From positions 1 through 5,605 of the forward strand of contig JAAFHH010000234.1 in the NCBI GenBank assembly GCA_013297545.1: 5,605 nt of DNA, written 5' to 3'. The translations under genes and the position numbers were made by a program. Shown one piece after another: positions 1 to 5,073 of the stretch; positions within the stretch are counted from its first letter, which is position 1; each line of letters begins with the position of its first letter. The notes under the pieces are model-generated. The model had not been told where the DNA came from and did not search any database. It worked only from the letters and a program-made list of their open reading frames with translations. The DNA is from Alphaproteobacteria bacterium (GTDB lineage Bacteria; Pseudomonadota; Alphaproteobacteria; Elsterales; Elsteraceae).

Positions 1-252
1 CACATCAAGCGGCAAGGTCGGGTGTGGATCCGGGTGTTCCCGGATGTGCCGGTGTCGACCAAGCCTGCCGAAGTCCGCATGGGCTCGGGCAAGGGGTCGC
101 CGGAATTCTGGGTGGCCCGGGTGAAGCCCGGCCGCATCATGTTTGAGATCGACGGCGTGCCGAAGGAACTCGCCGAGCGCGCGTTCGAATTGGCCGCCGC
201 GAAGCTGCCGATCAAGACGCGCTTCGTGCAGCGTATCGGTGAGGAGGCGTAA
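1..252 (+). CDS. rplP: 50S ribosomal protein L16, 3' part (5' end outside window)
   Basis: L16 is a 50S subunit protein that binds 23S rRNA near the A-site tRNA elbow and the peptidyl transferase centre. The reading frame is open from the first base and gives the last 83 residues, starting HIKRQGRVWIRVFPDVPVS. The blocks KPAEVRMGSGKGSPEFWVA and VKPGRIMFEIDGV are hallmarks of L16. The family is usually about 137 residues, so roughly the first 54 are missing because the window begins inside the gene. The GTG at 22 is an internal valine, not a start. The stop is TAA at 250-252, four bases before rpmC, and the last codons carry the rpmC ribosome binding site. L16 normally follows rpsC and precedes rpmC in the S10 operon, as expected here. 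The identification is secure. Confidence 0.97.
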   Translation, partial: HIKRQGRVWIRVFPDVPVSTKPAEVRMGSGKGSPEFWVARVKPGRIMFEIDGVPKELAERAFELAAAKLPIKTRFVQRIGEEA

Positions 253-256
253 CGCC

Positions 257-460
257 ATGAAGGCCACAGACCTCAAGGCGAAGACAGCAGATGAGCTGGC
301 CGATCAGCTGGCTCAACTGAAGAAGGAACAGTTCAACCTGCGGTTCCGTAAGGCGACCGGTCAGCTGGAAAACACCGCTCAAGTGCGTCAGGTGCGTCGC
401 GATATCGCGCGCATCCGCACGGTGTTGGCCCAGAAGACCCAAGCCGCGGTCCAGGGTTAA
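257..460 (+). CDS. rpmC: 50S ribosomal protein L29
   Basis: L29 is a small, largely helical 50S protein beside the polypeptide exit tunnel, near L23, where trigger factor docks. The product is 67 residues, normal for the family, starting MKATDLKAKTADELADQL. The conserved second half (residues 26-53) contains FNLRFRKATGQLENTAQVR and RRDIARIRTVL, the usual L29 signature. The ATG at 257 is chosen because it gives the standard N-terminus and sits 9 bases after GGAGG (243-247) within the end of rplP. The same frame is open further upstream from an ATG at 143, but that stretch lies inside rplP and encodes unrelated arginine- and serine-rich sequence. The four-base gap to rplP suggests translational coupling. 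Confidence 0.97.
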   Translation: MKATDLKAKTADELADQLAQLKKEQFNLRFRKATGQLENTAQVRQVRRDIARIRTVLAQKTQAAVQG

Positions 461-473
461 AGGGAGTAGAGCG

Positions 474-731
474 ATGCCCCGGCGCATCCTGCAAGGTACG
501 GTGGTGAGCGACAAGACCAACAAGACCATCACGGTCCTGGTGGTGCGGCGCGTCATGCACCCGATGTACAAGAAGTTCATCACGCGTTCGAAGAAGTACG
601 CGGCGCATGATGAGCTGAATGCTTACAAGATCGGCGACACGGTGAAGATCCGTGAATGCCGGCCGCTGTCGAAGACCAAGCGTTGGGAAGTCGTCGCTGA
701 CGATGTCACCAATGCTGGCGCGACTGCGTGA
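474..731 (+). CDS. rpsQ: 30S ribosomal protein S17
   Basis: S17 is a primary 16S rRNA-binding protein with an OB fold, needed early in 30S assembly. The product is 85 residues, within the normal range. The N-terminus MPRRILQGTVVSDKTNKT, the block VMHPMYKKFITRSKKY (residues 28-42) and the C-terminal signature GDTVKIRECRPLSKTKRW (54-71) are diagnostic. AGGGAG at 461-466 lies 7 bases before the ATG. The short tail after residue 75 (DDVTNAGATA) is variable in the family. In E. coli rpsQ ends the S10 operon; here rplN follows after only 17 bases. Confidence 0.97.
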   Translation: MPRRILQGTVVSDKTNKTITVLVVRRVMHPMYKKFITRSKKYAAHDELNAYKIGDTVKIRECRPLSKTKRWEVVADDVTNAGATA

Positions 732-748
732 TCAGCGAGGACTGAACC

Positions 749-1117
749 ATGATCCAGATGCAGACAAACCTGGAGGTCGCCGACAATTCCGGCGCGCGCC
801 GCGTTATGTGCATCAAGGTGCTGGGTGGATCGAAGCGCAAGTTCGCCGCCGTTGGCGACGTTATTGTGGTTTCGATCAAGGAAGCGATTCCGCGCGGCAA
901 GGTGAAGAAGGGTGACGTGCATCGCGCGGTCATCGTTCGCACCGCCAAGGAAATCCGCCGCACCGATGGCACCTCGATCCGCTTCGATACCAACGCAGCC
1001 GTTCTGATCAACAAGCAGAACGAGCCGATCGGCACCCGTATCTTCGGGCCGGTGACTCGTGAGCTGCGCTCGAAGAACTTCATGAAGATCATCAGCCTGG
1101 CGCCGGAGGTGCTGTAG
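749..1117 (+). CDS. rplN: 50S ribosomal protein L14
   Basis: L14 is a beta-barrel 50S protein that binds 23S rRNA and forms intersubunit bridges to 16S rRNA together with L19. It is also the docking site of the silencing factor RsfS in bacteria. The product is 122 residues, exactly the usual length. It starts MIQMQTNLEVADNSGARRVM and contains KRKFAAVGDVIVVSIKEA (about 29-46), RGKVKKGDVHRAVIVRTAKE (49-68) and NEPIGTRIFGPVTRELR (91-107), all strongly conserved. GAGGA at 737-741 lies 7 bases before the ATG. This is the first gene of the classical spc operon. Nothing in the sequence is unusual. Confidence 0.98.
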   Translation: MIQMQTNLEVADNSGARRVMCIKVLGGSKRKFAAVGDVIVVSIKEAIPRGKVKKGDVHRAVIVRTAKEIRRTDGTSIRFDTNAAVLINKQNEPIGTRIFGPVTRELRSKNFMKIISLAPEVL

Positions 1118-1119
1118 CC

Positions 1120-1443
1120 ATGGCGACGAAGCTGAAGATCAAGAAGGGCGATCAGGTCGTCGTGACCACGGGTCGCGACAAGGGCAAGTCCGGCGAAGTG
1201 TTCGAGGTCATTCCGACCGAGAACCGGGTGAAGGTGCGCGGCATCAACATCGTCAAGCGCCACACCAAAGCCACGCAGATGCAGGCCGGTGGTATTGTGG
1301 AAAAGGAAGCCCCGATCCACATCTCCAACGTCGCCCACATCGACCCGAAGACCAAGGAGCCGACCCGCGTCGGTTTCAAATTCCTGAGCGATGGTCGCAA
1401 GGTGCGCTATGCTAAGCGCTCCGGCGAAGCCATTGACGTTTGA
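1120..1443 (+). CDS. rplX: 50S ribosomal protein L24
   Basis: L24 is an assembly-initiator protein of the 50S subunit that binds the 5' region of 23S rRNA and lies near the exit tunnel opening. The product is 107 residues, typical of proteobacteria. A KOW motif occupies about residues 6-33 (KIKKGDQVVVTTGRDKGKSG), followed by VKVRGINIVKRHTK (38-50) and GGIVEKEAPIHISNV (57-71), standard L24 blocks. The start lies two bases after the rplN stop, and the site GGAGGT (1105-1110) is inside the rplN coding end, so the two genes are probably translationally coupled. The TGA at 1441-1443 overlaps the rplE ribosome binding site. Confidence 0.97.
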   Translation: MATKLKIKKGDQVVVTTGRDKGKSGEVFEVIPTENRVKVRGINIVKRHTKATQMQAGGIVEKEAPIHISNVAHIDPKTKEPTRVGFKFLSDGRKVRYAKRSGEAIDV

Positions 1444-1445
1444 GG
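1441..1445 (+). promoter_or_regulatory. Ribosome binding site that decides the rplE start
   Basis: TGAGG overlaps the rplX stop codon (TGA 1441-1443) and is 6 bases before the ATG at 1452. It supports that ATG over the in-frame TTG at 1440, which lies upstream of this motif. The overlap of stop and binding site suggests coupling of rplX and rplE translation. Confidence 0.75.
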
Positions 1446-1451
1446 CCGGCC

Positions 1452-1994
1452 ATGAGCACTCGTCTGAGACTTATCTACGAAACCGAGGTCAAGCCGGCCC
1501 TGATGCAGGAATTCGGCTACAAGAACGTCATGCAGGTGCCGCGTCTGGAAAAGATCGTGGTCAACATGGGCGTGGGCGAAGCAGTCCAGGACCAAAAGAA
1601 GCTGGATGCCGCGTTCTCTGACATGACCTCGATCACCGGCCAACGCCCGGTCAAGACTCGCTCCAAGAAGTCGATTGCCGGCTTCAAGCTGCGCGCTGGT
1701 CTGGCGATCGGCTGCAAGGTTACCCTGCGCAAGCAGGTGATGTATGAGTTCCTCGACCGCTTGATCACCATCGCTCTGCCGCGCGTGCGCGACTTCCGCG
1801 GTGTGTCGCCCAAGTCGTTCGATGGTCGGGGCAACTATGCTCTTGGCCTGAAGGAACAGATCGTGTTTCCGGAGATCGATTACGACAAAGTTGATGCCGT
1901 GCGCGGCATGGACATCGTGATCTGCACGACGGCGACCAACGACGATGAGGCACGGGCCCTGTTGAAGGGTTTCCAGATGCCGTTCGTCAACTGA
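1452..1994 (+). CDS. rplE: 50S ribosomal protein L5
   Basis: L5 binds 5S rRNA and helps place it in the central protuberance of the 50S subunit; it contacts P-site tRNA and forms a bridge with S13. From the ATG at 1452 the product is 180 residues, normal for the family. Visible blocks are RLEKIVVNMGVGEAVQD (31-47), the L5 signature region ITGQRPVKTRSKKSIAGFK (61-79), RDFRGVSPKSFDGRGNY (113-129) and EQIVFPEIDYDKVD (135-148). The C-terminus KGFQMPFVN matches the usual ending. The frame is open to a TTG at 1440, but the ATG at 1452 follows TGAGG (1441-1445) and gives the standard N-terminus, so it is preferred. In E. coli the region around the rplE start is bound by S8 for feedback control; I could not recognise that site here. 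Confidence 0.97.
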   Translation: MSTRLRLIYETEVKPALMQEFGYKNVMQVPRLEKIVVNMGVGEAVQDQKKLDAAFSDMTSITGQRPVKTRSKKSIAGFKLRAGLAIGCKVTLRKQVMYEFLDRLITIALPRVRDFRGVSPKSFDGRGNYALGLKEQIVFPEIDYDKVDAVRGMDIVICTTATNDDEARALLKGFQMPFVN

Positions 1995-2006
1995 GGGTGC
2001 GGATCG

Positions 2007-2312
2007 ATGGCGAAGAAAAGCGCGATCATGAAGAACAAAAGCCGGGAAGCGTTGGCGAAGCGCTACCAGGCGAAGCGGGCGCGGTTGAAGGCTCTGGCGG
2101 TGGACGACAACGTCTCGCCGGAAGAGCAGTTTGCCGCGCGCCTTAAGCTCTCCGAACTGCCGCGCAACTCAGCGCGCGAACGGTATCGGTTGCGCTGTGA
2201 GGTGACCGGTCGGCCGCGGGCTAACTATCGCAAGTTTAAGCTGTCGCGTATTGCATTGCGCGACCTTGGCTCGACCGGGCAGATCCCCGGTCTGACCAAG
2301 TCCAGCTGGTAG
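2007..2312 (+). CDS. rpsN: 30S ribosomal protein S14 (long, zinc-independent type)
   Basis: S14 is a late-assembling protein of the 30S head that binds the 3' domain of 16S rRNA near the decoding site. The product is 101 residues, the length of the long form found in proteobacteria. It starts MAKKSAIMKNKSREALAKRY and has KLSELPRNSARERYRLRCE (47-65), then TGRPRANYRKFKLSRIALR (67-85), ending TKSSW. There is only one cysteine (C64), so the CXXC pairs of the short zinc-binding form are absent. GAGGGT (1993-1998), overlapping the rplE stop, is 8 bases before the ATG. The product is very basic, as expected. Confidence 0.97.
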   Translation: MAKKSAIMKNKSREALAKRYQAKRARLKALAVDDNVSPEEQFAARLKLSELPRNSARERYRLRCEVTGRPRANYRKFKLSRIALRDLGSTGQIPGLTKSSW

Positions 2313-2326
2313 GAAGGAGTTAGGAT

Positions 2327-2725
2327 ATGGCGATGAGCGATCCCCTTGGGGATATGCTGACGCGCATCCGCAACGCGCAGCGCGCCCGCATGTCGGTGGT
2401 TCTATCCCCGGCATCGAGCCTGCGCACCAACGTTCTCGAAGTGCTTCGGCGCGAAGGCTACATCCGTGGCTATAGCCAAGCTGAAGTACGCAAGGGCATC
2501 GCGGAACTGCGTATCGAGCTGAAGTACCACGAAGGCGAGCCGGTGATTAAGGAGATCAAACGCGTCTCCAAGCCGGGCCGTCGTGTCTACTCGAAGATCA
2601 AGGATCTGCCGCGGGTCTACAACGGCCTCGGCATTGCGATCCTCAGCACCCCGCAAGGGGTCATGTCGGACCAGGAAGCTCGCTCGGCGAATGTCGGCGG
2701 CGAAGTCCTGTGCCGCGTGTTCTGA
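2327..2725 (+). CDS. rpsH: 30S ribosomal protein S8
   Basis: S8 is a primary 16S rRNA-binding protein that organises the central domain of the 30S subunit. In E. coli it also represses its own operon by binding the mRNA near rplE. The product is 132 residues, the usual length. It starts MAMSDPLGDMLTRIRNAQR and contains NVLEVLRREGYIRGY (35-49), ELRIELKYHEGEPVI (60-74), and the C-terminal rRNA-binding signature from KPGRRVYSKIKDLPRVYNG (82-100) to ANVGGEVLCRVF (121-132). The ATG at 2327 is preferred to the in-frame ATG at 2333 because AAGGAG (2314-2319) is 7 bases before it, one of the best ribosome binding sites in the window. Confidence 0.98.
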   Translation: MAMSDPLGDMLTRIRNAQRARMSVVLSPASSLRTNVLEVLRREGYIRGYSQAEVRKGIAELRIELKYHEGEPVIKEIKRVSKPGRRVYSKIKDLPRVYNGLGIAILSTPQGVMSDQEARSANVGGEVLCRVF

Positions 2726-2741
2726 TCGGGAGAGCAAGATC

Positions 2742-3275
2742 ATGAGCCGCGTTGGCAAAAATCCAGTCGCTATCCCTGCCGGTGTCTCGGTCGCAATTGT
2801 CGATCAGGTGCTGCAGGCGAAGGGCAAACTCGGCGAGCTGAGCCTGCCGCTGTCGGATGTCGTCGATACGACGATCGAAGACGGCAAGGTTGTGGTGCAG
2901 CCGAGGGGCGACAGCAAGCAGGCCCGTGCGATGTGGGGAACCACGCGCGCACTGGTCAATTCGATGGTCAAGGGCGTGTCCGAAGGCTTCAGCCGCAAGC
3001 TGGAGATCAACGGCGTCGGCTACAAGGCGGCTGTCTCTGGACAGACCGTGACCTTGAACCTCGGCTACTCCCACGACGTCATCTACCAGGTCCCCGATGG
3101 GATCAAGGTGGTGGCCGAAAAGCCAACCCTGCTGGTGGTCAGCGGTGCAAACCGTCAGGTCGTCGGGCAGGTGGCAGCGGAGATCCGTTCTTATCGTGGT
3201 CCCGAGCCCTACAAGGGCAAGGGTATCAAGTACGAGAACGAGACGATCGTCCGCAAAGAAGGCAAGAAGAAGTAG
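2742..3275 (+). CDS. rplF: 50S ribosomal protein L6
   Basis: L6 binds 23S rRNA near the sarcin-ricin loop, where translation factors act on the 50S subunit. From the ATG at 2742 the product is 177 residues, the standard length. It starts MSRVGKNPVAIPAGV and holds two L6 repeats, about 1-82 and 83-177. The block FSRKLEINGVGYKAAVSG (83-100) and the signature PEPYKGKGI (155-162 region) are clear. The C-terminus is lysine rich. The frame is open upstream to an ATG at 2583, but that 53-residue extension lies inside rpsH and is not L6-like. GGGAG at 2728-2732 is 9 bases before the chosen start. Confidence 0.97.
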   Translation: MSRVGKNPVAIPAGVSVAIVDQVLQAKGKLGELSLPLSDVVDTTIEDGKVVVQPRGDSKQARAMWGTTRALVNSMVKGVSEGFSRKLEINGVGYKAAVSGQTVTLNLGYSHDVIYQVPDGIKVVAEKPTLLVVSGANRQVVGQVAAEIRSYRGPEPYKGKGIKYENETIVRKEGKKK

Positions 3276-3285
3276 GGAGCCCCCG

Positions 3286-3648
3286 ATGCCGAAGTCAGAT
3301 CTTCTGTTTGAGCGGCGTAAGCGCCGCACCCGGCACCGGTTGCAGCAAGTCGCCTATGGGCGGCCGCGGCTCTCGGTGTTCCGCTCGTCTCAACACATCT
3401 ACGCCCAAGTCATTGACGATGTGCAGGGTGTCACCTTGGTCGCGGCGTCATCGCTCGACAAGGACCTGCGCGCCTCGCTCAAGACCGGTGCAGACATCGA
3501 AGCAGCCAAGGCGGTTGGCAGGTTGATTGCCGAACGTGCCAAGGGTGCGGGTGTCGAAGCCGTGGTGTTTGATCGTGGCGGGTACATCTATCATGGCCGG
3601 GTGAAGGCCCTGGCCGACGCCGCCCGTGAGGGCGGTCTACAGTTCTGA
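3286..3648 (+). CDS. rplR: 50S ribosomal protein L18
   Basis: L18 binds 5S rRNA and, with L5 and L25, anchors it in the central protuberance of the 50S subunit. From the ATG at 3286 the product is 120 residues, as in most proteobacteria. An arginine-rich, flexible N-terminus (FERRKRRTRHRLQ, 8-20) precedes RPRLSVFRSSQHIYAQVID (26-44). The C-terminal part has AKAVGRLIAERAKGAGVE (74-91) and VVFDRGGYIYHGRVKALAD (93-111), ending GGLQF, typical of the family. AGGGAG (3274-3279) overlaps the rplF stop and lies 6 bases before the start. Longer upstream forms in this frame run through rplF and are rejected. Confidence 0.97.
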   Translation: MPKSDLLFERRKRRTRHRLQQVAYGRPRLSVFRSSQHIYAQVIDDVQGVTLVAASSLDKDLRASLKTGADIEAAKAVGRLIAERAKGAGVEAVVFDRGGYIYHGRVKALADAAREGGLQF

Positions 3649-3658
3649 GGGCCGGAGC

Positions 3659-4264
3659 ATGGCAGAAAACGAACGCGAACATCGCGGCGAAAACCGCGGC
3701 GAACGGGGTGGCCGGGGTCGCGATCGCGACCGTCAGCCGCGCGAACGCGAAGAACCGGAATTCATCGAAAAGCTGGTTGGCATCAACCGCGTCGCCAAGG
3801 TGGTGAAGGGTGGTCGGCGCTTCGGCTTCGCTGCGATCGTCATCGTTGGCGATGGCAAGGGCCGCGTCGGGCATGGAGCGGGCAAGGCCCGGGAAGTGCC
3901 GGAAGCGATCCGCAAGGCAACCGAAGCCGCCAAGCGCGCCATGGTGCGCGTGCCGCTGCGCGAAGGCCGGACCTTGCACCACGACGTCCAGGGCCATTTC
4001 GGCGCTGGTCGGGTGGTGCTGCGTCAGGCGCCGCAGGGTACCGGCATCATCGCCGGTGGCCCGATGCGCGCGGTGTTCGATGCGCTCGGCGTGCAGGACG
4101 TGGTGGCGAAGTCAGTCGGCACCTCGAACCCGCACAACATGATCAAGGCGACCTTCGATGCGCTCGCCCATTGTTCCAGCCCGCGCACGGTTGCGGGTCG
4201 TCGGGGCAAGAAGGTGGCGGATATCTTGGGCGCTGGTAAGCGGGATGAGGCCGCCAATGCTTAA
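3659..4264 (+). CDS. rpsE: 30S ribosomal protein S5 with charged N-terminal extension
   Basis: S5 lies on the solvent side of the 30S subunit at the mRNA entry channel and affects decoding accuracy and mRNA unwinding. From the ATG at 3659 the product is 201 residues, longer than the roughly 167 of E. coli S5. The extra length is mostly residues 1-33, a low-complexity stretch of Arg, Glu, Asp and Gly with HRGE and NRGE repeats, probably disordered; such tails are common in alphaproteobacterial S5. The double-stranded RNA-binding-like S5 domain follows: FIEKLVGINRVAKVVKGGRR (35-54), GDGKGRVGHGAGKAREVPEA (64-83). The C-terminal domain has GTGIIAGGPMRAVFDALGV (127-145) and KSVGTSNPHNMIKATFDAL (151-169). 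TGAGGG (3646-3651) overlaps the rplR stop and is 7 bases before the ATG. The 3' end may overlap the alternative rpmD start. Confidence 0.97.
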   Translation: MAENEREHRGENRGERGGRGRDRDRQPREREEPEFIEKLVGINRVAKVVKGGRRFGFAAIVIVGDGKGRVGHGAGKAREVPEAIRKATEAAKRAMVRVPLREGRTLHHDVQGHFGAGRVVLRQAPQGTGIIAGGPMRAVFDALGVQDVVAKSVGTSNPHNMIKATFDALAHCSSPRTVAGRRGKKVADILGAGKRDEAANA

Positions 4265-4267
4265 GGA
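4263..4267 (+). promoter_or_regulatory. Probable ribosome binding site for rpmD (start at 4272)
   Basis: AAGGA overlaps the rpsE stop codon (TAA 4262-4264) and lies 4 bases before the ATG at 4272. The spacing is short but the motif is a good anti-Shine-Dalgarno match. A competing GAGG at 4247-4250 would serve the alternative ATG at 4257. Confidence 0.55.
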
Positions 4268-4271
4268 ACGC

Positions 4272-4466
4272 ATGATCTATGATCCGGCGGTCGCAACCTT
4301 GACCGTGACCCAGATCCACAGCCCAATCGGGCGTGAAGACTGGGCGCGAGCGACGTTGATCGGCCTTGGGCTCAACAAACTGCGTCGGACGCGGACGTTG
4401 CAAAACACGCCCGCGATCGTCGGCATGATCAACCGGGTGCACCACCTGGTGAAGGTCGAAGGGTAA
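4272..4466 (+). CDS. rpmD: 50S ribosomal protein L30
   Basis: L30 is a small 50S protein that binds 23S rRNA on the solvent side. From the ATG at 4272 the product is 64 residues, near the normal length of about 60. The core is LTVTQIHSPIG (10-20), RATLIGLGLNKLRRTRTLQN (26-45) and TPAIVGMINRVHHLVKV (46-62), the usual L30 pattern. An alternative in-frame ATG at 4257 would add five residues (MLKER) and overlap the rpsE end by 8 bases. Each start has a possible Shine-Dalgarno sequence: AAGGA at 4263-4267 for 4272 (4-base spacing, a little short) and GAGG at 4247-4250 for 4257 (6-base spacing). The shorter form is preferred by length only, because neither N-terminus (before residue 9) is conserved in the family. 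Confidence 0.93.
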   Translation: MIYDPAVATLTVTQIHSPIGREDWARATLIGLGLNKLRRTRTLQNTPAIVGMINRVHHLVKVEG

Positions 4467-4471
4467 CGGCC

Positions 4472-4936
4472 ATGAAGCTGAATGAAATCCGGGACAATCC
4501 CGGCGCGCGCGTCGAAAAGAAGCGCTTGGGTCGCGGCATTGGGTCGGGTCTCGGCAAGACGTCTGGCCGCGGCGTGAAGGGTCAAAAGGCCCGCACGGGT
4601 GTCGCGATCAACGGCTTCGAAGGCGGGCAGATGCCTCTGCACCGTCGTCTGCCGAAGCGCGGCTTCAAGAACCCGTTCCGGGTCGAGATGCAGATCGTCA
4701 ACGTCGGTGCGATCCAAGACGCGCTGAACCGTAGTCGTCTGCCAGCTGGGGTCGCCATCGACGGCCCGGCGCTGGAAGCGGCCGGTCTGGTGCGCGTGGG
4801 TGGAGCACCGGTGCGCCTGCTCGCCAAGGGCAAGCTGACCACGGCCGTGACCATCACGGTCGAAGCGGCGTCGGCTGCGGCGAAAGTCGCAGTTGAATCC
4901 GCAGGCGGTACGCTTACCCTGCCGGCGGCGGAGTAG
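4472..4936 (+). CDS. rplO: 50S ribosomal protein L15
   Basis: L15 is a 50S assembly protein whose extended basic N-terminus threads into 23S rRNA. The product is 154 residues; family members are about 145-160. It starts MKLNEIRDNPGARVEKKRLG, followed by the glycine-rich basic stretch RGIGSGLGKTSGRGVKGQKA (21-40) and FEGGQMPLHRRLPKRGF (49-65), which are diagnostic. The C-terminal globular domain (about 75-154) is less conserved, with LEAAGLVRVGGAPVRLLAKG (101-120) matching the family. AAGGG (4459-4463) within the rpmD end is 8 bases before the ATG. The TAG at 4934-4936 is followed by the only long intergenic gap in the window, which carries hairpins. Confidence 0.97.
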   Translation: MKLNEIRDNPGARVEKKRLGRGIGSGLGKTSGRGVKGQKARTGVAINGFEGGQMPLHRRLPKRGFKNPFRVEMQIVNVGAIQDALNRSRLPAGVAIDGPALEAAGLVRVGGAPVRLLAKGKLTTAVTITVEAASAAAKVAVESAGGTLTLPAAE

Positions 4937-4940
4937 TCCG

Positions 4941-4984
4941 GATCTCCTGAGCCTGCGGGTGCCAAGCCCGCAGGTCTCAAGATC
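4941..4984 (+). other. Long imperfect hairpin after rplO
   Basis: GATCT (4941-4945) pairs with AGATC (4980-4984), TGAG (4948-4951) with CTCA (4976-4979), and CCTGCGGG (4952-4959) with CCCGCAGG (4967-4974). The loop is TGCCAAG (4960-4966). The only interruptions are two unpaired C on the left (4946-4947) and one T (4975) on the right, giving 17 base pairs. No T-run follows, so it is not a classical intrinsic terminator. It could protect the 3' end of the upstream ribosomal-protein mRNA from exonucleases, or be a processing or regulatory element. The pairing is seen directly; the role is inference. Confidence 0.7.
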
Positions 4985-4991
4985 GACGCTT

Positions 4992-5017
4992 TCCTGGCGC
5001 GGTGGTTCAGTCCAGGA
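4992..5017 (+). other. Weak hairpin between the two strong hairpins
   Basis: TCCTGG (4992-4997) is complementary to CCAGGA (5012-5017) with a 14-base loop. Six base pairs with a large loop could occur by chance, so the structure is only marginally supported. GATCGAC occurs just before the left arm (4981-4987) and again at 5016-5022. Confidence 0.3.
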
Positions 5018-5020
5018 TCG

Positions 5021-5062
5021 ACCGCCGGGCGCCTTCGGGCTGCACCGGCGGTTTTGTGTTTT
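5021..5062 (+). terminator. Intrinsic-terminator-like hairpin upstream of secY
   Basis: ACCGCCGG (5021-5028) pairs perfectly with CCGGCGGT (5045-5052). Inside it GC (5029-5030) pairs with GC (5042-5043), and GCC (5031-5033) pairs with GGC (5038-5040) around a TTCG tetraloop (5034-5037). Only T5041 and A5044 are bulged. The stem runs into TTTTGTGTTTT (5052-5062). A strong G+C stem with a stable tetraloop and a T-rich tract is the pattern of a Rho-independent terminator. The two G residues in the tract and the downstream co-oriented secY suggest partial termination rather than a full stop. It is separate from the 4941-4984 hairpin. Confidence 0.7.
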
Positions 5063-5067
5063 GAGGA
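5063..5067 (+). promoter_or_regulatory. secY ribosome binding site adjoining the T-rich tract
   Basis: GAGGA lies 6 bases before the secY ATG at 5074. It begins directly after the T-rich tract (5052-5062) of the terminator-like hairpin, so transcript ends formed there would lack the secY binding site, while read-through transcripts would carry it free of the stem. Confidence 0.8.
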
Positions 5068-5073
5068 ACGGGT

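Noticed and set aside
706..1338. Minus-strand open frame of 210 codons opposite rplN and rplX
   Set aside because: It mirrors conserved ribosomal-protein codons, has no recognisable motif, and crosses two plus-strand genes.
1440..1451. TTG-initiated extension of rplE by four residues
   Set aside because: The ATG at 1452 has a well-placed ribosome binding site and gives the standard L5 N-terminus, while TTG is a rare start and the motif lies downstream of it.
1430..1475. An S8-binding mRNA site like that of the E. coli spc operon
   Set aside because: I looked around the rplX-rplE junction and found no convincing match to the S8-binding helix by eye. Such a site may be absent in this lineage; a covariance search would be needed to tell.
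2661..3329. Minus-strand open frame of 222 codons opposite rplF
   Set aside because: It is a shadow of the rplF codon pattern, with no recognisable domain and no sensible operon context.
2933..3526. Plus-strand open frame of 197 codons in another frame across rplF and rplR
   Set aside because: It overlaps two certain genes out of frame, has arginine- and glycine-rich composition typical of shadow frames, and matches no family I recognise.
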